From contig NZ_CANMDU010000001.1 in the NCBI RefSeq assembly GCF_947496775.1, forward strand, positions 806,001-870,000: 64,000 nt of DNA. Direction: 5' to 3'. Below, in pieces: positions 1 to 9,325 of the stretch. Every line of letters begins with the position of its first letter. Position 1 is the stretch's first letter. A model generated the notes under the pieces. It saw nothing but the letters and a program-made list of their open reading frames with translations, had not been told where the DNA came from and did not search any database. The stretch is from an uncultured Maribacter sp. Lineage in GTDB: Bacteria; Bacteroidota; Bacteroidia; Flavobacteriales; Flavobacteriaceae. Both the position numbers and the translations under genes were made by a program.

Positions 1-185
1 ACATGCGTATTTATTTAATGGGGACTAATTTAATTACTCTTTTTGATGATTACTCAGGTTTAGATGTAGAAGTATTTCCTGCTTTTGACGTAAATAATCA
101 AAACAGTGCGATAAATAAAGGTTTCGACTTTGGAACTTGGCCACAACCAAAACAGTTTGTTCTTGGATTAAATGTTAGTTTATAA
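1..185 (+). CDS. SusC-like TonB-dependent receptor, C-terminal end (partial)
   Basis: This is the last 60 or so residues of a gene that begins before the window, in the frame starting at base 3. The residues RIYLMGTNLITLFDDYSGLD near the start and the ending GLNVSL match the C-terminal barrel strands of SusC-family outer-membrane receptors, which typically read as RVYL-x-GQNL-x-T-x-x-x-YSG-x-DPE and finish on an aromatic or hydrophobic residue. The SusD gene follows 13 bases later, which is the invariant SusC-SusD order. SusC forms the TonB-driven transport barrel and SusD is its surface lid. The substrate cannot be read from this fragment. Confidence 0.85.
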   Translation, partial: MRIYLMGTNLITLFDDYSGLDVEVFPAFDVNNQNSAINKGFDFGTWPQPKQFVLGLNVSL

Positions 186-198
186 TAAAAAAAACAAA

Positions 199-1953
199 AT
201 GAAAAGATTATATAGCAAAATAAGTCTTTTAATAATTCTAGGAATTATTATTAGCTCATGTAAAGACGAATTTTTAGAAGAGTTTCCAAGAGGAGTAGTA
301 ACAATAGATACGCTTTCGGATGAGTCTGGTGCTAATCTATTACTCATAGGGGCATACTCTGTTATAGATGGCTTCTCCGCTGGAGGACCTGGTGGTGCTG
401 GTGAAGCTTCCGCAACTAATTGGGTTTGGGGAGATGTACCTTCTGATGATATGCATCGTGGAGATCAAACTGGTGGATGGAGTGCCATTAACTTAATTGA
501 AAGATATGAAGTGGACCCTACCAATCCATGGGTTGAAGGTCTGTGGAACGCAAATTACGATGGCATAGCAAGAGCAAATGATGTTATAAATGTGCTTAGA
601 ACTGCTGGAGATAAGATTCCTTCAGAATCAGCAAAACAAATTGAAGCCGAGGCAAGATGGTTAAGAGCATGGTTTCATTTTCAATTAAGAACAAAAATTG
701 AAAAAATACCATATATAACGGAAGATGTAGTTCCTGAAGAGGTATCTAACGCAACTGAAGTTTGGGACAATATTGAAGCTGATATTCAATGGGGTATTGA
801 CAACAGTATGGCTGAGGCTCCTGCGGAAGTAGGCCGCGCTTCACGTTGGGCTGCTAAAGCTTTAAAAGCTCGTGTTCATATGTTTCAAAATGAATTTGAC
901 TTGGCTAAACCTTTATTAGATGACATCATAAATAATGGCCCTTTTCAATTAATGGATCACTTTTATGATAACCATGATGAAGAAAAGCAAAATAATGCTG
1001 AAAGTATTTTTGAAGTACAATACACTGTAAATGACGGTGCTGCTGGAGGAGAAAATGCTGGATCCGACCATAGAACCTTATTTCCCAGAGGAGCAGATAT
1101 AGGTTTATGCTGTGCTTATAGTGCTCCTAGTTTCGATTTATTTAATGCCTTTAAAGTTGATGCACAAGGATTACCTTTATTAGATACATTCCAAGATGAT
1201 TTATTATTAGAAGATTATGGTTTATTAGATACGGATCCTTTTACACCAACAGCTGAACTTCTTGACCCTAGAGTAGACTGGACTATAGCAAGAAGAGGTA
1301 TTCCTTTCTTTGATTGGGGGCCAATGTCCGGTGGAGATTGGATGTTAGACCAAGCAGGAATGGGGCCTTTCCTAAACAAAAAGATAATGTTCTACAAAAG
1401 AAACTTTAGGACTATTTCTATTAATACCCCAACCTGGTCCGCTGGTTTAAATGGTAATAACTGGAGATTATTCAGGTTAGGTCATATTATTCTTTGGAGA
1501 GCAGAAGTTGCTGTTGAAGAAAATGATTTGGAAACTGCTAGAACTTTAGTTAATCAAATTCGTCTTAGAGCTCAAGATGATATCGTTATGGGACGAATCA
1601 GCAATACCACTTTCGGTGCAGATGATGCAGTGGTTATTGACGAAAGTCAGCCAGCTGCAAACTATTTATTAGGATTATATCCTTCTTTTCCTGATCAAGA
1701 TTATGCAAGAAAAGCGGTTCGTCATGAAACCCGTTTAGAATTTGCATTAGAAGGAATGCGTTTTCAAGATCTAGTACGTTGGGGAATAGATGCTGAAACT
1801 ATGAACGCGTATTTAGCGTCAGAATTATCTAGCAACAAGCTTCCTTGGATTCAAGGAGCCACGTATACAGATGGTCAAGACGATCATTTTCCAATACCAC
1901 AAACGCAGTTAGATTTACAATCAGGGGTATTAACTCAAGACCCTGCGTATTAA
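199..1953 (+). CDS. SusD-family (RagB/SusD) nutrient-binding outer-membrane lipoprotein
   Basis: The protein has 584 residues from the ATG at 199. An ATG nine codons upstream lies inside the preceding gene and is less likely, because the signal peptide starts at MKRLYSK. The lipobox ISSC puts the lipid anchor on Cys21, followed by KDE, an acidic pattern typical of surface-exposed Bacteroidota lipoproteins. The helical TPR-like body is of normal length for SusD, with RWLRAWFHFQL near the front and RFQDLVRWG plus FPIPQTQLDL near the end, all characteristic of the family. It pairs with the SusC fragment upstream to import a glycan breakdown product. Neighbouring sulfatase and sugar-acid genes suggest an acidic or sulfated polysaccharide, but that is inference. 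Confidence 0.93.
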   Translation: MKRLYSKISLLIILGIIISSCKDEFLEEFPRGVVTIDTLSDESGANLLLIGAYSVIDGFSAGGPGGAGEASATNWVWGDVPSDDMHRGDQTGGWSAINLIERYEVDPTNPWVEGLWNANYDGIARANDVINVLRTAGDKIPSESAKQIEAEARWLRAWFHFQLRTKIEKIPYITEDVVPEEVSNATEVWDNIEADIQWGIDNSMAEAPAEVGRASRWAAKALKARVHMFQNEFDLAKPLLDDIINNGPFQLMDHFYDNHDEEKQNNAESIFEVQYTVNDGAAGGENAGSDHRTLFPRGADIGLCCAYSAPSFDLFNAFKVDAQGLPLLDTFQDDLLLEDYGLLDTDPFTPTAELLDPRVDWTIARRGIPFFDWGPMSGGDWMLDQAGMGPFLNKKIMFYKRNFRTISINTPTWSAGLNGNNWRLFRLGHIILWRAEVAVEENDLETARTLVNQIRLRAQDDIVMGRISNTTFGADDAVVIDESQPAANYLLGLYPSFPDQDYARKAVRHETRLEFALEGMRFQDLVRWGIDAETMNAYLASELSSNKLPWIQGATYTDGQDDHFPIPQTQLDLQSGVLTQDPAY

Positions 1954-1985
1954 AAAATAGTTATTATTTGAGTTAAGTTTTGAGC

Positions 1986-2027
1986 AAAAACGGTAAGCGA
2001 CATACTTTGTCAATTACCGTTTTTTTT
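1986..2027 (+). terminator. Rho-independent terminator after susD
   Basis: An 11-base arm (AAAAACGGTAA, 1986-1996) pairs with TTACCGTTTTT (2014-2024), and the T run continues to 2027. It lies 32 bases past the SusD stop, so the SusCD unit and the following sugar-acid operon are probably separate transcripts. Confidence 0.8.
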
Positions 2028-2231
2028 AACTTTCTTTTCTATCAAAAAAACAAAGCTTTTTTCGCCCTTATCTCATAAATTAAAAAGTAATAAAGACATA
2101 TGATTTTAAATTACTTAAAAACGAACCATTAAACTTTCTAAAAAGACATTAGTTATGCCATATTAATTATGTGTGCTAACTAAATTCTTTAGATACTAAT
2201 ATTTTCGCAAGGATTTTAAAACTAATCAATA

Positions 2232-3521
2232 ATGATAGATAAGACTACCACTAAAAAAAGATACAACATACTAGTCATGGTATTTATTACTGTGGTGATT
2301 AATTATTTAGACCGAGCCAATATTTCGGTTGCAGCTTTTGCTTTAAGAACTGAATTAGGAATAAACACAGAACAAATGGGTTGGGTGTTTTCTGCTTTTG
2401 GAATATTCTATGCCGCATTACAGATACCTGGAGGTATTCTTGCTGATAGAATTAAATCTAGATTTTTCTACTCCATTATATTAGTACTTTGGTCATTAGC
2501 TACTTTGTTTCAAGGATTTATAAACTCATTGGCAGCTTTAATTGGATTAAGAGCCAGTATAGGAGTTTTTGAAGCTCCTTCATACCCCATTAACAATTTA
2601 GTGGTGAGTAGATGGTTTCCTGAAAAAGAAAGAGCTTCAGCTATTGCAGTATATACGTCTGGGCAATTTTTAGGATTAGCATTTTTACTACCAGTATTAA
2701 CATTAATTCAAGATTCCTTAGGATGGAGAGGATTGTTTATCGTTTCTGGTATCATAGGTTTAGTTTGGGCCGTAATCTGGTACTTCTTTTATAGAGACCC
2801 AAGAGATCATAAATCTATAAGTGAATCAGAATTAAAATATATAGAAAAAGGAGGCGGATTAATTGGATCAAAAAATAAAGAAAAAGAAAAAAAGAAATTT
2901 ACTGTAAATGATTTAAAACAAGCTTTTATCTACAAAAAATTATGGGGTATATATATTGGGCAATTTTGTTTAGGGGCAATTACATGGTTCTTTTTAACTT
3001 GGTTTCCAACCTATTTAGTAGAATTTAGAGGACTAGACTTTGTTAAATCAGGTTTTTATGCTTCAGTACCTTATTTGGCTGCTTTTTTTGGAATTCTACT
3101 ATCTGGTTTTACATCAGATTTTTTAACCAAAAAAGGCTTTTCTGTTGAAGTATCAAGAAAAGCACCTATTATAATAGGAATGTTAATGACTATTTTTATA
3201 ATTGGGGCCAATTACACAGATGATATCTTTTTTATCATTTTATTTTTAGCCTTAGCTGGTTTTGGAATGGGACTTGCAAGTATTGCATGGGTCTTTGTCT
3301 CTTTAATAGCTCCTAAAGAAAATTTAGGATTAGTAGGAGGAGCTTTTAACTTTATTGGAGGCTTATCCGTATTTATTCCTGCTATTATTGGGTATCTTGT
3401 AGCTGACGGAGACTTTAGTCCTGCATTGATTTTTATAGCTGTTATTTCATTAATAGGTGTCCTTTCATATACCTTTATGGTCGGAAAAGTAGAACGTATT
3501 GTCCCAAAAGAAAATGTTTAA
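2232..3521 (+). CDS. MFS transporter, hexuronate/sugar-acid (ACS, ExuT-like) type
   Basis: The protein has 429 residues and about 12 hydrophobic segments, the usual size for the anion:cation symporter branch of the major facilitator superfamily. The N-terminus has NYLDRANISVA and QMGWVFSAFGIFYA, followed by the cytoplasmic loop GGILADRIKSR, all typical of ExuT/DgoT-like proton symporters for hexuronates and aldonates. It heads an operon whose next genes are a sugar-acid dehydratase, a KDG-type kinase and a KDPG-type aldolase, so it most likely brings the sugar acid across the inner membrane. A second, different MFS of the same branch occurs at 17454. Confidence 0.88.
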   Translation: MIDKTTTKKRYNILVMVFITVVINYLDRANISVAAFALRTELGINTEQMGWVFSAFGIFYAALQIPGGILADRIKSRFFYSIILVLWSLATLFQGFINSLAALIGLRASIGVFEAPSYPINNLVVSRWFPEKERASAIAVYTSGQFLGLAFLLPVLTLIQDSLGWRGLFIVSGIIGLVWAVIWYFFYRDPRDHKSISESELKYIEKGGGLIGSKNKEKEKKKFTVNDLKQAFIYKKLWGIYIGQFCLGAITWFFLTWFPTYLVEFRGLDFVKSGFYASVPYLAAFFGILLSGFTSDFLTKKGFSVEVSRKAPIIIGMLMTIFIIGANYTDDIFFIILFLALAGFGMGLASIAWVFVSLIAPKENLGLVGGAFNFIGGLSVFIPAIIGYLVADGDFSPALIFIAVISLIGVLSYTFMVGKVERIVPKENV

Positions 3522-3545
3522 AATAGCAGCAGATAAATTAAAAAA

Positions 3546-4703
3546 ATGAAAATTACAAACATAAAAACATTTCCAATTAATGTTGGCGGAGGTAGCCAAC
3601 TTGTTATTAAAGTGGAAACAGATAGTGGAATTTATGGCTGGGGAGCATCTGGATTATCTGGAAGAGAACTTGCCGTTATTGGTGCTATAGAACACTATAA
3701 AACCTTATTAATTGGTAAAGACCCAAATCAAATAGGCGCTATTTGGCAAAACCTATATAGAGGTCAATACTTTGAGGGAGGAAGAGTACTTACTGCTGCT
3801 ATATCTGCTATTGACATTGCCCTATATGACATAAAAGGAAAAGCACTTGGCGTACCTGTTTATGAGTTACTTGGTGGCAAACAAAGAGATTTTGTAGAAT
3901 GTTTTGCATCTGTACGCTTTTCTTCTTTGGAAGAGCTTTTGAAACTATCTAAAGATTTAGTTAACGAAGGCTGGAATATGCTTCGCTTAGCTCCTGCTGA
4001 ATTTGAATCTCAAGATGACCAAACCAGATTTGAACCAAGAGAATCCATATCCATTATTGCTGAATGGGTAACAAAACTACGAGAAGAAGTAGGCAAGAGT
4101 ATTACCATTGGTATAGATTACCATACTAGACTCTCTCAGGCAGAAACATACTCTTTTATGCAAAAAATGCCGAAAGGCACTATTGATTTTATTGAAGAGC
4201 CTATCCGTGATGAAAATCCCGAGGCCTACGAAAATCTCCGCAAAATGATAGATGTCCCTTTTGCCATAGGAGAGGAATTTGCTAGTAAATGGCAATTTCT
4301 TCCATTCATTGAAAAAAACATTACTCAATATGCAAGAATAGATGTGTGCAATGTAGGCGGCATTACCGAAGCCATGAAAGTGGCTTCTATGGCGGAAGCT
4401 CATTATATAGATTTAATGCCTCACAACCCCTTAGGACCTATTTGTACAGCTGCAACAATTCATTTAGCAGCGGCATGCCCAAATTTTAGTTGGTTAGAAG
4501 AAGTAAATACTGGTGCTCATGTTATTACAAACGACCCAAAATTTTACCCAATACAACACAAACTAAAAGGACCCCGATATCCCGTAACGGATACACCAGG
4601 ATTAGGCGTAGATTTCGATGAGGAATACGCAACAAAACAAAAATTTAAACCTATAGAAATCCCTCGCTTACATAAAAGGGACGGATCTTTTACAAATTGG
4701 TAA
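3546..4703 (+). CDS. Enolase-superfamily sugar-acid dehydratase (mandelate racemase / galactonate dehydratase-like)
   Basis: This 385-residue protein shows the two-domain enolase-superfamily layout: a capping domain with GWGASGLSGRE and a barrel with ordered metal ligands. Visible motifs are IGIDYH (Asp ligand with His two residues on, as in D-galactonate dehydratase), FIEEP (Glu ligand), IGEEF (Glu ligand), and DLMPHNPLGPI with the candidate catalytic His. It should remove water from an aldonic acid to give a 2-keto-3-deoxy acid, which the kinase and aldolase downstream would then use. The exact acid is not readable. An anhydro-galactonate cycloisomerase role, known for relatives in algal polysaccharide users, is also possible. 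The next gene starts 7 bases after its stop. Confidence 0.85.
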   Translation: MKITNIKTFPINVGGGSQLVIKVETDSGIYGWGASGLSGRELAVIGAIEHYKTLLIGKDPNQIGAIWQNLYRGQYFEGGRVLTAAISAIDIALYDIKGKALGVPVYELLGGKQRDFVECFASVRFSSLEELLKLSKDLVNEGWNMLRLAPAEFESQDDQTRFEPRESISIIAEWVTKLREEVGKSITIGIDYHTRLSQAETYSFMQKMPKGTIDFIEEPIRDENPEAYENLRKMIDVPFAIGEEFASKWQFLPFIEKNITQYARIDVCNVGGITEAMKVASMAEAHYIDLMPHNPLGPICTAATIHLAAACPNFSWLEEVNTGAHVITNDPKFYPIQHKLKGPRYPVTDTPGLGVDFDEEYATKQKFKPIEIPRLHKRDGSFTNW

Positions 4704-4710
4704 ATAACAT

Positions 4711-5718
4711 ATGAGTTTTACAACCTTTGGAGAAATAATGCTTAGACTAACTCCTAGCGATCATGGATCAAAAATTATTACAGCTCAAAATTTTGGAGTT
4801 CATTTTGCTGGCTCAGAATCAAATGTAGCAAGCTCCCTAGCTCAATTGGGAAACAATACACAATTTATTACAAAATTGCCCAACAATTCATTAGGCGATG
4901 CCGCTATTAATTCATTGGCATCTTATGGTATAAACACAAATAACATCTTGCGAGGGGGAGATAGAATTGGAACCTATTTTATTGAAATTGGTTCTTCAAT
5001 AAGACCTTCAAGTGTCATATATGACCGTAAAGATTCTGCTATTAGTAGAATAAATCATAAAGAGTTCGATTGGGAAAATATTCTCAAAGACCAAAAATGG
5101 TTATTTATCTCCGGAATAACACCAGCTATCTCCGAGAAATGCGCAGAAGAGGTTATTTTTTTAGCTGAAAAAGCTAAAAAAATGAATGTTAACGTAAGCT
5201 TTGACATGAATTATAGAAGAACACTATGGAGTGATGTTTCTAAAGCTCGAAAAATATTTGATAGAATTTTAGAGCACACAGATCTCCTTTTCGGAAATAA
5301 TGGTGTTTTAAAAGATGTGTATGATATTGATGTACAAGGCAATAATTTAATAGACAAAACTATTAACACAACGAAAAAAGCAAAAGAAGTATTTGGGATA
5401 AATCAATTAGCATTCACGGTACGAAATCATCATTCCGCAAGTGAAAATGAACTTTCTGGTGTATATTTAGATAAGGATACCCCAACCGTATCTAATTCTT
5501 ACAAAGTAAACATACTTGATCGCTTTGGTACCGGAGATGCTTTCGCTGCTGCTTTTTTACATGGATTAAATAAAGGTTGGAGTCAAGAAAAAACTATAGG
5601 ATTTGCTACCGCTGCTTTTGCATTAAAGCATACCATAAAAGGAGATCAACATACAAGTAATGAAAAAGAAATAAGTTCCATATATCAAGGGAACATAACG
5701 GGACACGTTTTACGATGA
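4711..5718 (+). CDS. kdgK: PfkB-family kinase, 2-keto-3-deoxygluconate kinase-like
   Basis: The protein has 335 residues with ribokinase/PfkB architecture. The N-terminal GEIMLRLTP and the substrate-loop FAGSESNVA are typical of KDG kinases. The C-terminal nucleotide-binding signature DRFGTGDAFAAAF carries the catalytic Asp. It should phosphorylate 2-keto-3-deoxygluconate or its galacto epimer at O6, producing the substrate of the aldolase encoded next. Its stop codon overlaps the aldolase ATG (ATGA, 5715-5718), so the two are probably translationally coupled. Gluco versus galacto specificity cannot be decided from sequence. Confidence 0.88.
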   Translation: MSFTTFGEIMLRLTPSDHGSKIITAQNFGVHFAGSESNVASSLAQLGNNTQFITKLPNNSLGDAAINSLASYGINTNNILRGGDRIGTYFIEIGSSIRPSSVIYDRKDSAISRINHKEFDWENILKDQKWLFISGITPAISEKCAEEVIFLAEKAKKMNVNVSFDMNYRRTLWSDVSKARKIFDRILEHTDLLFGNNGVLKDVYDIDVQGNNLIDKTINTTKKAKEVFGINQLAFTVRNHHSASENELSGVYLDKDTPTVSNSYKVNILDRFGTGDAFAAAFLHGLNKGWSQEKTIGFATAAFALKHTIKGDQHTSNEKEISSIYQGNITGHVLR

Positions 5719-6341
5719 AAAGAAAAGAAATACTAAATATTATTCTAGAAGAAAAAATAGTTGTAGTTATACGTTTAAAAGAACAACAACAAGTAGAAAA
5801 AGTTATTGAGGCACTGGTTTCTGGTGGTATTAGAGCTTTAGAAGTAACCTCTAACACACCTGGTTATTTAGAAGAAATTAAAAAAGCTAGAGCTAAGTAT
5901 CCTAATGTCCTAGTTGGCGCAGGAACCATTACAAATAAGGCTAAAGCCCAAAATGCGGTTGCAGCGGGAGCTCAATTCTTAGTAACACCAAATACTAATA
6001 TAGAAACTATACATATTGCACATGAAAATGATATTCCTATATTAATGGGTGCAATAACACCTACTGAAATTTGTAACGCATCCGAAGCGGGGGCTGATAT
6101 AGTTAAACTTTTCCCTGCCGGTGATATGGGACTTGATTATTTTAAAGCTGTAAAAGGACCGCTAAACACCATTAACCTTTTCGCCGTTGGCGGAGTAAAC
6201 ATTAAAACTGCTGCGGATTGGATTTCCGCAGGAGCGGGCGGTTTAGGTATTGGTGGTGGGTTAACAAAACCTATTAATTCTGAAAAAGATTTTGATGATA
6301 TTGTGAAACTAGCCAAGCAATATAAAGAAATCCTTAAGTAA
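5715..6341 (+). CDS. kdgA: KDPG/KDPGal aldolase
   Basis: At 208 residues this is a normal-length class I aldolase of the KHG/KDPG family. The catalytic Glu lies in ALEVTSNT, and the Schiff-base Lys in DIVKLFPAG. GAGTI and the phosphate-binding glycines in AVGGVN are also present. It cleaves 2-keto-3-deoxy-6-phospho sugar acid to pyruvate and glyceraldehyde 3-phosphate, the last step of the pathway encoded by the three genes before it. The operon ends at a strong hairpin 44 bases further on. Confidence 0.92.
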   Translation: MKRKEILNIILEEKIVVVIRLKEQQQVEKVIEALVSGGIRALEVTSNTPGYLEEIKKARAKYPNVLVGAGTITNKAKAQNAVAAGAQFLVTPNTNIETIHIAHENDIPILMGAITPTEICNASEAGADIVKLFPAGDMGLDYFKAVKGPLNTINLFAVGGVNIKTAADWISAGAGGLGIGGGLTKPINSEKDFDDIVKLAKQYKEILK

Positions 6342-6384
6342 AAGTATTTTTTCAATATAAAACTCTAAACACCATTTACTGACA

Positions 6385-6419
6385 AAAAAAATCGCCTGTT
6401 ATAAGCAGGCGATTTTTTT
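6385..6419. terminator. Bidirectional terminator between convergent kdgA and sulfatase
   Basis: A perfect 14-bp stem (arms 6385-6398 and 6406-6419, core ATCGCCTG / CAGGCGAT) has a 7-base loop, with A7 on the left and T7 on the right. It gives a U tract on either strand, so it can end both the rightward aldolase operon and the leftward sulfatase gene. Confidence 0.9.
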
Positions 6420-6442
6420 ACAATGCGCTAGTACTACTACTA

Positions 6443-8032
6443 TTATTTCAATATAATTTTTTGCGTCTTCTTGTAATTTTCGCCACGAATAGTAATAAAG
6501 GTATCCATCATCTCTTTTAATTTTTCAGGATATTCTTCTGCTATATTCTTTTGCTGCCCTAAATCATCTTTTAAATTAAATAGCATTGGCACATCAGAGT
6601 TTGCTGGCTCTATATTTACTTGATCCATAACTGCTACACCTTTATACGCAGGTATCATAGCCCAATCTCCTTGCCTTAAAGCTGTTCTTGATCCAGCTTC
6701 TAAAACCAAGTTATCTCTACCTATTTTACTTTTTCCAAGAAAGACATTCATTAAATCTTGGCTATCACCTACTCTAACATCACTTCCCACTAAAGAAGCT
6801 AAAGAAGAAAGCAAGTCTAACTGACACACTAAAGCATCAGAAACACCCGGAACAATATTTCCTTTCCAATATGTAAAAAAGGGAACACGCGTACCTGCTT
6901 CAAATAAGCTATACTTCCCTCCTCTTAAACCGCCTGCTGGTGTATGTTTTCCTAATTTTTCTACAGCCTCATCATAATAACCATCATTCAATACTGGACC
7001 GTTATCACTAGAGAAAACAATAATTGTATTTTCTAACAAACCTTCTTCTTCTAAAGTTTTTACAAACTGACCAACACACCAATCTGCCTCCATAACAACA
7101 TCACCTCTTACTCCTAAACCAGATTTACCAACAAATCTTGAGTGCGGTGTACGTGGTACATGTGGTTGTTGCATTGCATAATACAAGAAAAATGGTTCGT
7201 TTTTATGCTTCTTTACATAATCTTGAGCTCCTTTTAAAAAATGATCTGCCATATCTTCATCTACCCATTTTGCAGATTCGCCACCCTTCATATAACCTAT
7301 TCTTGGAATACCGTTTACAATACTATTGTTATGTCCATGGTGCCATTTTAGTTTTAATAATTCTGGGTTGTCAACACCCGTAGGTTCTCCTTCAAAATTT
7401 TCCTTATAATTAATTTCAATAGGATCATTTGGATCTAGGTTTACCACATCTCCATTCTTAATGTAAACAGTAGGAACTCTATCTTGTGTAGCAGCCATAA
7501 TGTAGGAATAATCAAAACCTACATCATTAGGACTTGGTTTCACCTTTTCATTCCAATTAACATGTCCGCTTCCTAAACCTAAATGCCATTTACCAACAAC
7601 ACCTGTATAGTACCCTTTTTCTCTTAACATTTTTGGCACAGTCATTTGGTCTTCACTAATAAGTAATGGCGCAGTACCTGGTAGTATTTTTGCATTTTCA
7701 TTTCTCCATGGGTAAGACCCTGTTAATAATGCATATCTACTAGGGGTACAGGTAGCTGATGATGCATAACCATTTGTAAAACGCATACCGTTGTTCGCCA
7801 AATTATCCATATTTGGAGTTTTCAATACAGTAGAACCATTAAAGCCAACATCTCCATAACCCAGATCATCCATATAAATAAATACGATGTTAGGTTTTTT
7901 TTGAGTTTCCTCTTTAGAAACAATAGCTGCCTCTTTCTTTTCTTTACAACATGTAAAAACAGTTAAAGAAGTCATAACCAAAACTAAAAAAACTATTCTT
8001 TCCAAGTATGTGATTTTAAGTACCTTTTTCAT
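6443..8032 (-). CDS. Sulfatase (formylglycine-dependent, S1 family type)
   Basis: I chose the start at 8032, giving 529 residues. The longer frame to 8134 adds 34 residues before a normal signal peptide (MKKVLKITYLERIVFLVLVM) and is less likely. The active-site signature CTPSRYALLTG carries the Cys converted to formylglycine, and GYYTGVVGKWHLG is the second sulfatase signature. IYMDDLGYGDVG supplies the calcium-binding Asp pair. The leader ends TCCKEKKE and may be lipid-anchored. It should remove sulfate esters from an algal-type glycan in the periplasm or on the surface, after activation by a maturase encoded elsewhere. A 290-base gap separates it from the kelch gene upstream, so it is probably transcribed on its own. 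Confidence 0.92.
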   Translation of the reverse strand: MKKVLKITYLERIVFLVLVMTSLTVFTCCKEKKEAAIVSKEETQKKPNIVFIYMDDLGYGDVGFNGSTVLKTPNMDNLANNGMRFTNGYASSATCTPSRYALLTGSYPWRNENAKILPGTAPLLISEDQMTVPKMLREKGYYTGVVGKWHLGLGSGHVNWNEKVKPSPNDVGFDYSYIMAATQDRVPTVYIKNGDVVNLDPNDPIEINYKENFEGEPTGVDNPELLKLKWHHGHNNSIVNGIPRIGYMKGGESAKWVDEDMADHFLKGAQDYVKKHKNEPFFLYYAMQQPHVPRTPHSRFVGKSGLGVRGDVVMEADWCVGQFVKTLEEEGLLENTIIVFSSDNGPVLNDGYYDEAVEKLGKHTPAGGLRGGKYSLFEAGTRVPFFTYWKGNIVPGVSDALVCQLDLLSSLASLVGSDVRVGDSQDLMNVFLGKSKIGRDNLVLEAGSRTALRQGDWAMIPAYKGVAVMDQVNIEPANSDVPMLFNLKDDLGQQKNIAEEYPEKLKEMMDTFITIRGENYKKTQKIILK

Positions 8033-8322
8033 TTTACCAAAGTGATTTAATTTAAAAATAATAGATATAAAATTGCCCCAAATGTCTTCAAAAATTTCAA
8101 AGTTCAGGAAATATACAGAAATATAACCTGACAACCCTTACAGTAAACGTAAAATATACGCTTAATAATCATCTATTATATTTTTATTTTTCCAGAACTC
8201 GAATACAGCCAACTTACTATAATAGGCTGAGAGTAACATATTAAAAAAGTGCTGTCCTTTATAATTATGTAATTAAGACAGATAACATCTTAACATACTG
8301 TGTACATTTTACATTCATAATA

Positions 8323-9321
8323 TTATTTAGAAAAAACAAATTTCTCCATACTCTTTAACTCCGGAGAACCACCCTTATTTCCAGACCCGGATGCCACATA
8401 ACAAGCATTTTTATAAACAACAATACCCGACCCATGTCTACCTCTTAATAAAGCAGGCTTTTTCTCCCAAATTTTCGTCTTTGTATTTAAAACCTCAACC
8501 TCATTATGAGCAACAGATTGGTTATCTGATTCTCCGCCAATTACCCAAATATATTCATGGATTGGGGTTACCATATTCCCTGCTCTCATTGTAGGTAAAT
8601 TATTAGGTAAAATTTCCCATTTCTCTTCTTGAAAATCAAAAGCGCAAACCTCGGCTATTGTATGTTTAAAGGTTTCATCAGGGGCTTTAGATTGCCTACC
8701 TCCCAAAAGATACATTTTATGGCCTACTATTGCCGCTTGAAAATGATCTCTTTCCATAGGTGCGTCTGGCAGAATCTGCCATTTTCTTGTTTTTAAATCA
8801 TATGTATCTAACCACTTTTTATGCTCCCCTATGTGGCCATTTTTTATTCCACAAGAAATATAAACTTTATTATTATAGATTACATTTCCTGTTGAGCCCC
8901 TTAATCTATCTCTGGGAATAGAATCACCTATAGTCCAATTATCATTAGAAACATTATAAATGTATATATTAGGAACTGGTGTCTCATCTGGATAGCCACC
9001 AGTCATTGCTCCAATAACATACACCAAATTCTTATGCACTACTGGCTGAAAATGATGTATTTCTATAGGCGGTTTAGCCCCGTTAGACCAAGTACTTGTT
9101 GCGTTATCATATATACTTACAGGTCTAATTCCTCTACCTCCTAATAAATAAAATTTATCTTTAACACCGACAAATGCTGCTTCGTGCCTTGGAACAGGTT
9201 CAGATTGGTCCACTGTAGTAACATATTGCCACATATTTTCTTTACTTGCCTTCTTCTTGGGCTCCTCACAGGAAGTTACTAGTAATTGAAACGCCATTAA
9301 TCCCAATAAAAATCTTTTCAT
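8323..9321 (-). CDS. Kelch-repeat beta-propeller lipoprotein
   Basis: The protein has 332 residues. The signal peptide ends in the lipobox VTSC with Cys18, followed by EEPKKK. The rest is made of kelch repeats: FYLLGGRG, LVYVIGAMTGG, KMYLLGGRQS, YIWVIGGES and CYVASGSG mark successive blades, each with the gly-gly turn and a tryptophan near the blade end. Such propellers bind carbohydrate or protein, and some relatives are sialic-acid mutarotases (NanM) or galactose oxidase-like. It is the last gene of the LacI-DUF5060-DUF1080-kelch unit (4-base gap to the gene before), so it probably works with those exported proteins. No catalytic residues can be assigned. Confidence 0.82.
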   Translation of the reverse strand: MKRFLLGLMAFQLLVTSCEEPKKKASKENMWQYVTTVDQSEPVPRHEAAFVGVKDKFYLLGGRGIRPVSIYDNATSTWSNGAKPPIEIHHFQPVVHKNLVYVIGAMTGGYPDETPVPNIYIYNVSNDNWTIGDSIPRDRLRGSTGNVIYNNKVYISCGIKNGHIGEHKKWLDTYDLKTRKWQILPDAPMERDHFQAAIVGHKMYLLGGRQSKAPDETFKHTIAEVCAFDFQEEKWEILPNNLPTMRAGNMVTPIHEYIWVIGGESDNQSVAHNEVEVLNTKTKIWEKKPALLRGRHGSGIVVYKNACYVASGSGNKGGSPELKSMEKFVFSK

Positions 9322-9325
9322 CTTT

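Noticed and set aside
8033-8322. Extended sulfatase N-terminus up to 8134 and possible gene in the gap to kelch
   Set aside because: The extra 34 residues precede a complete signal peptide starting at 8032; nothing gene-like was found in the remaining gap.
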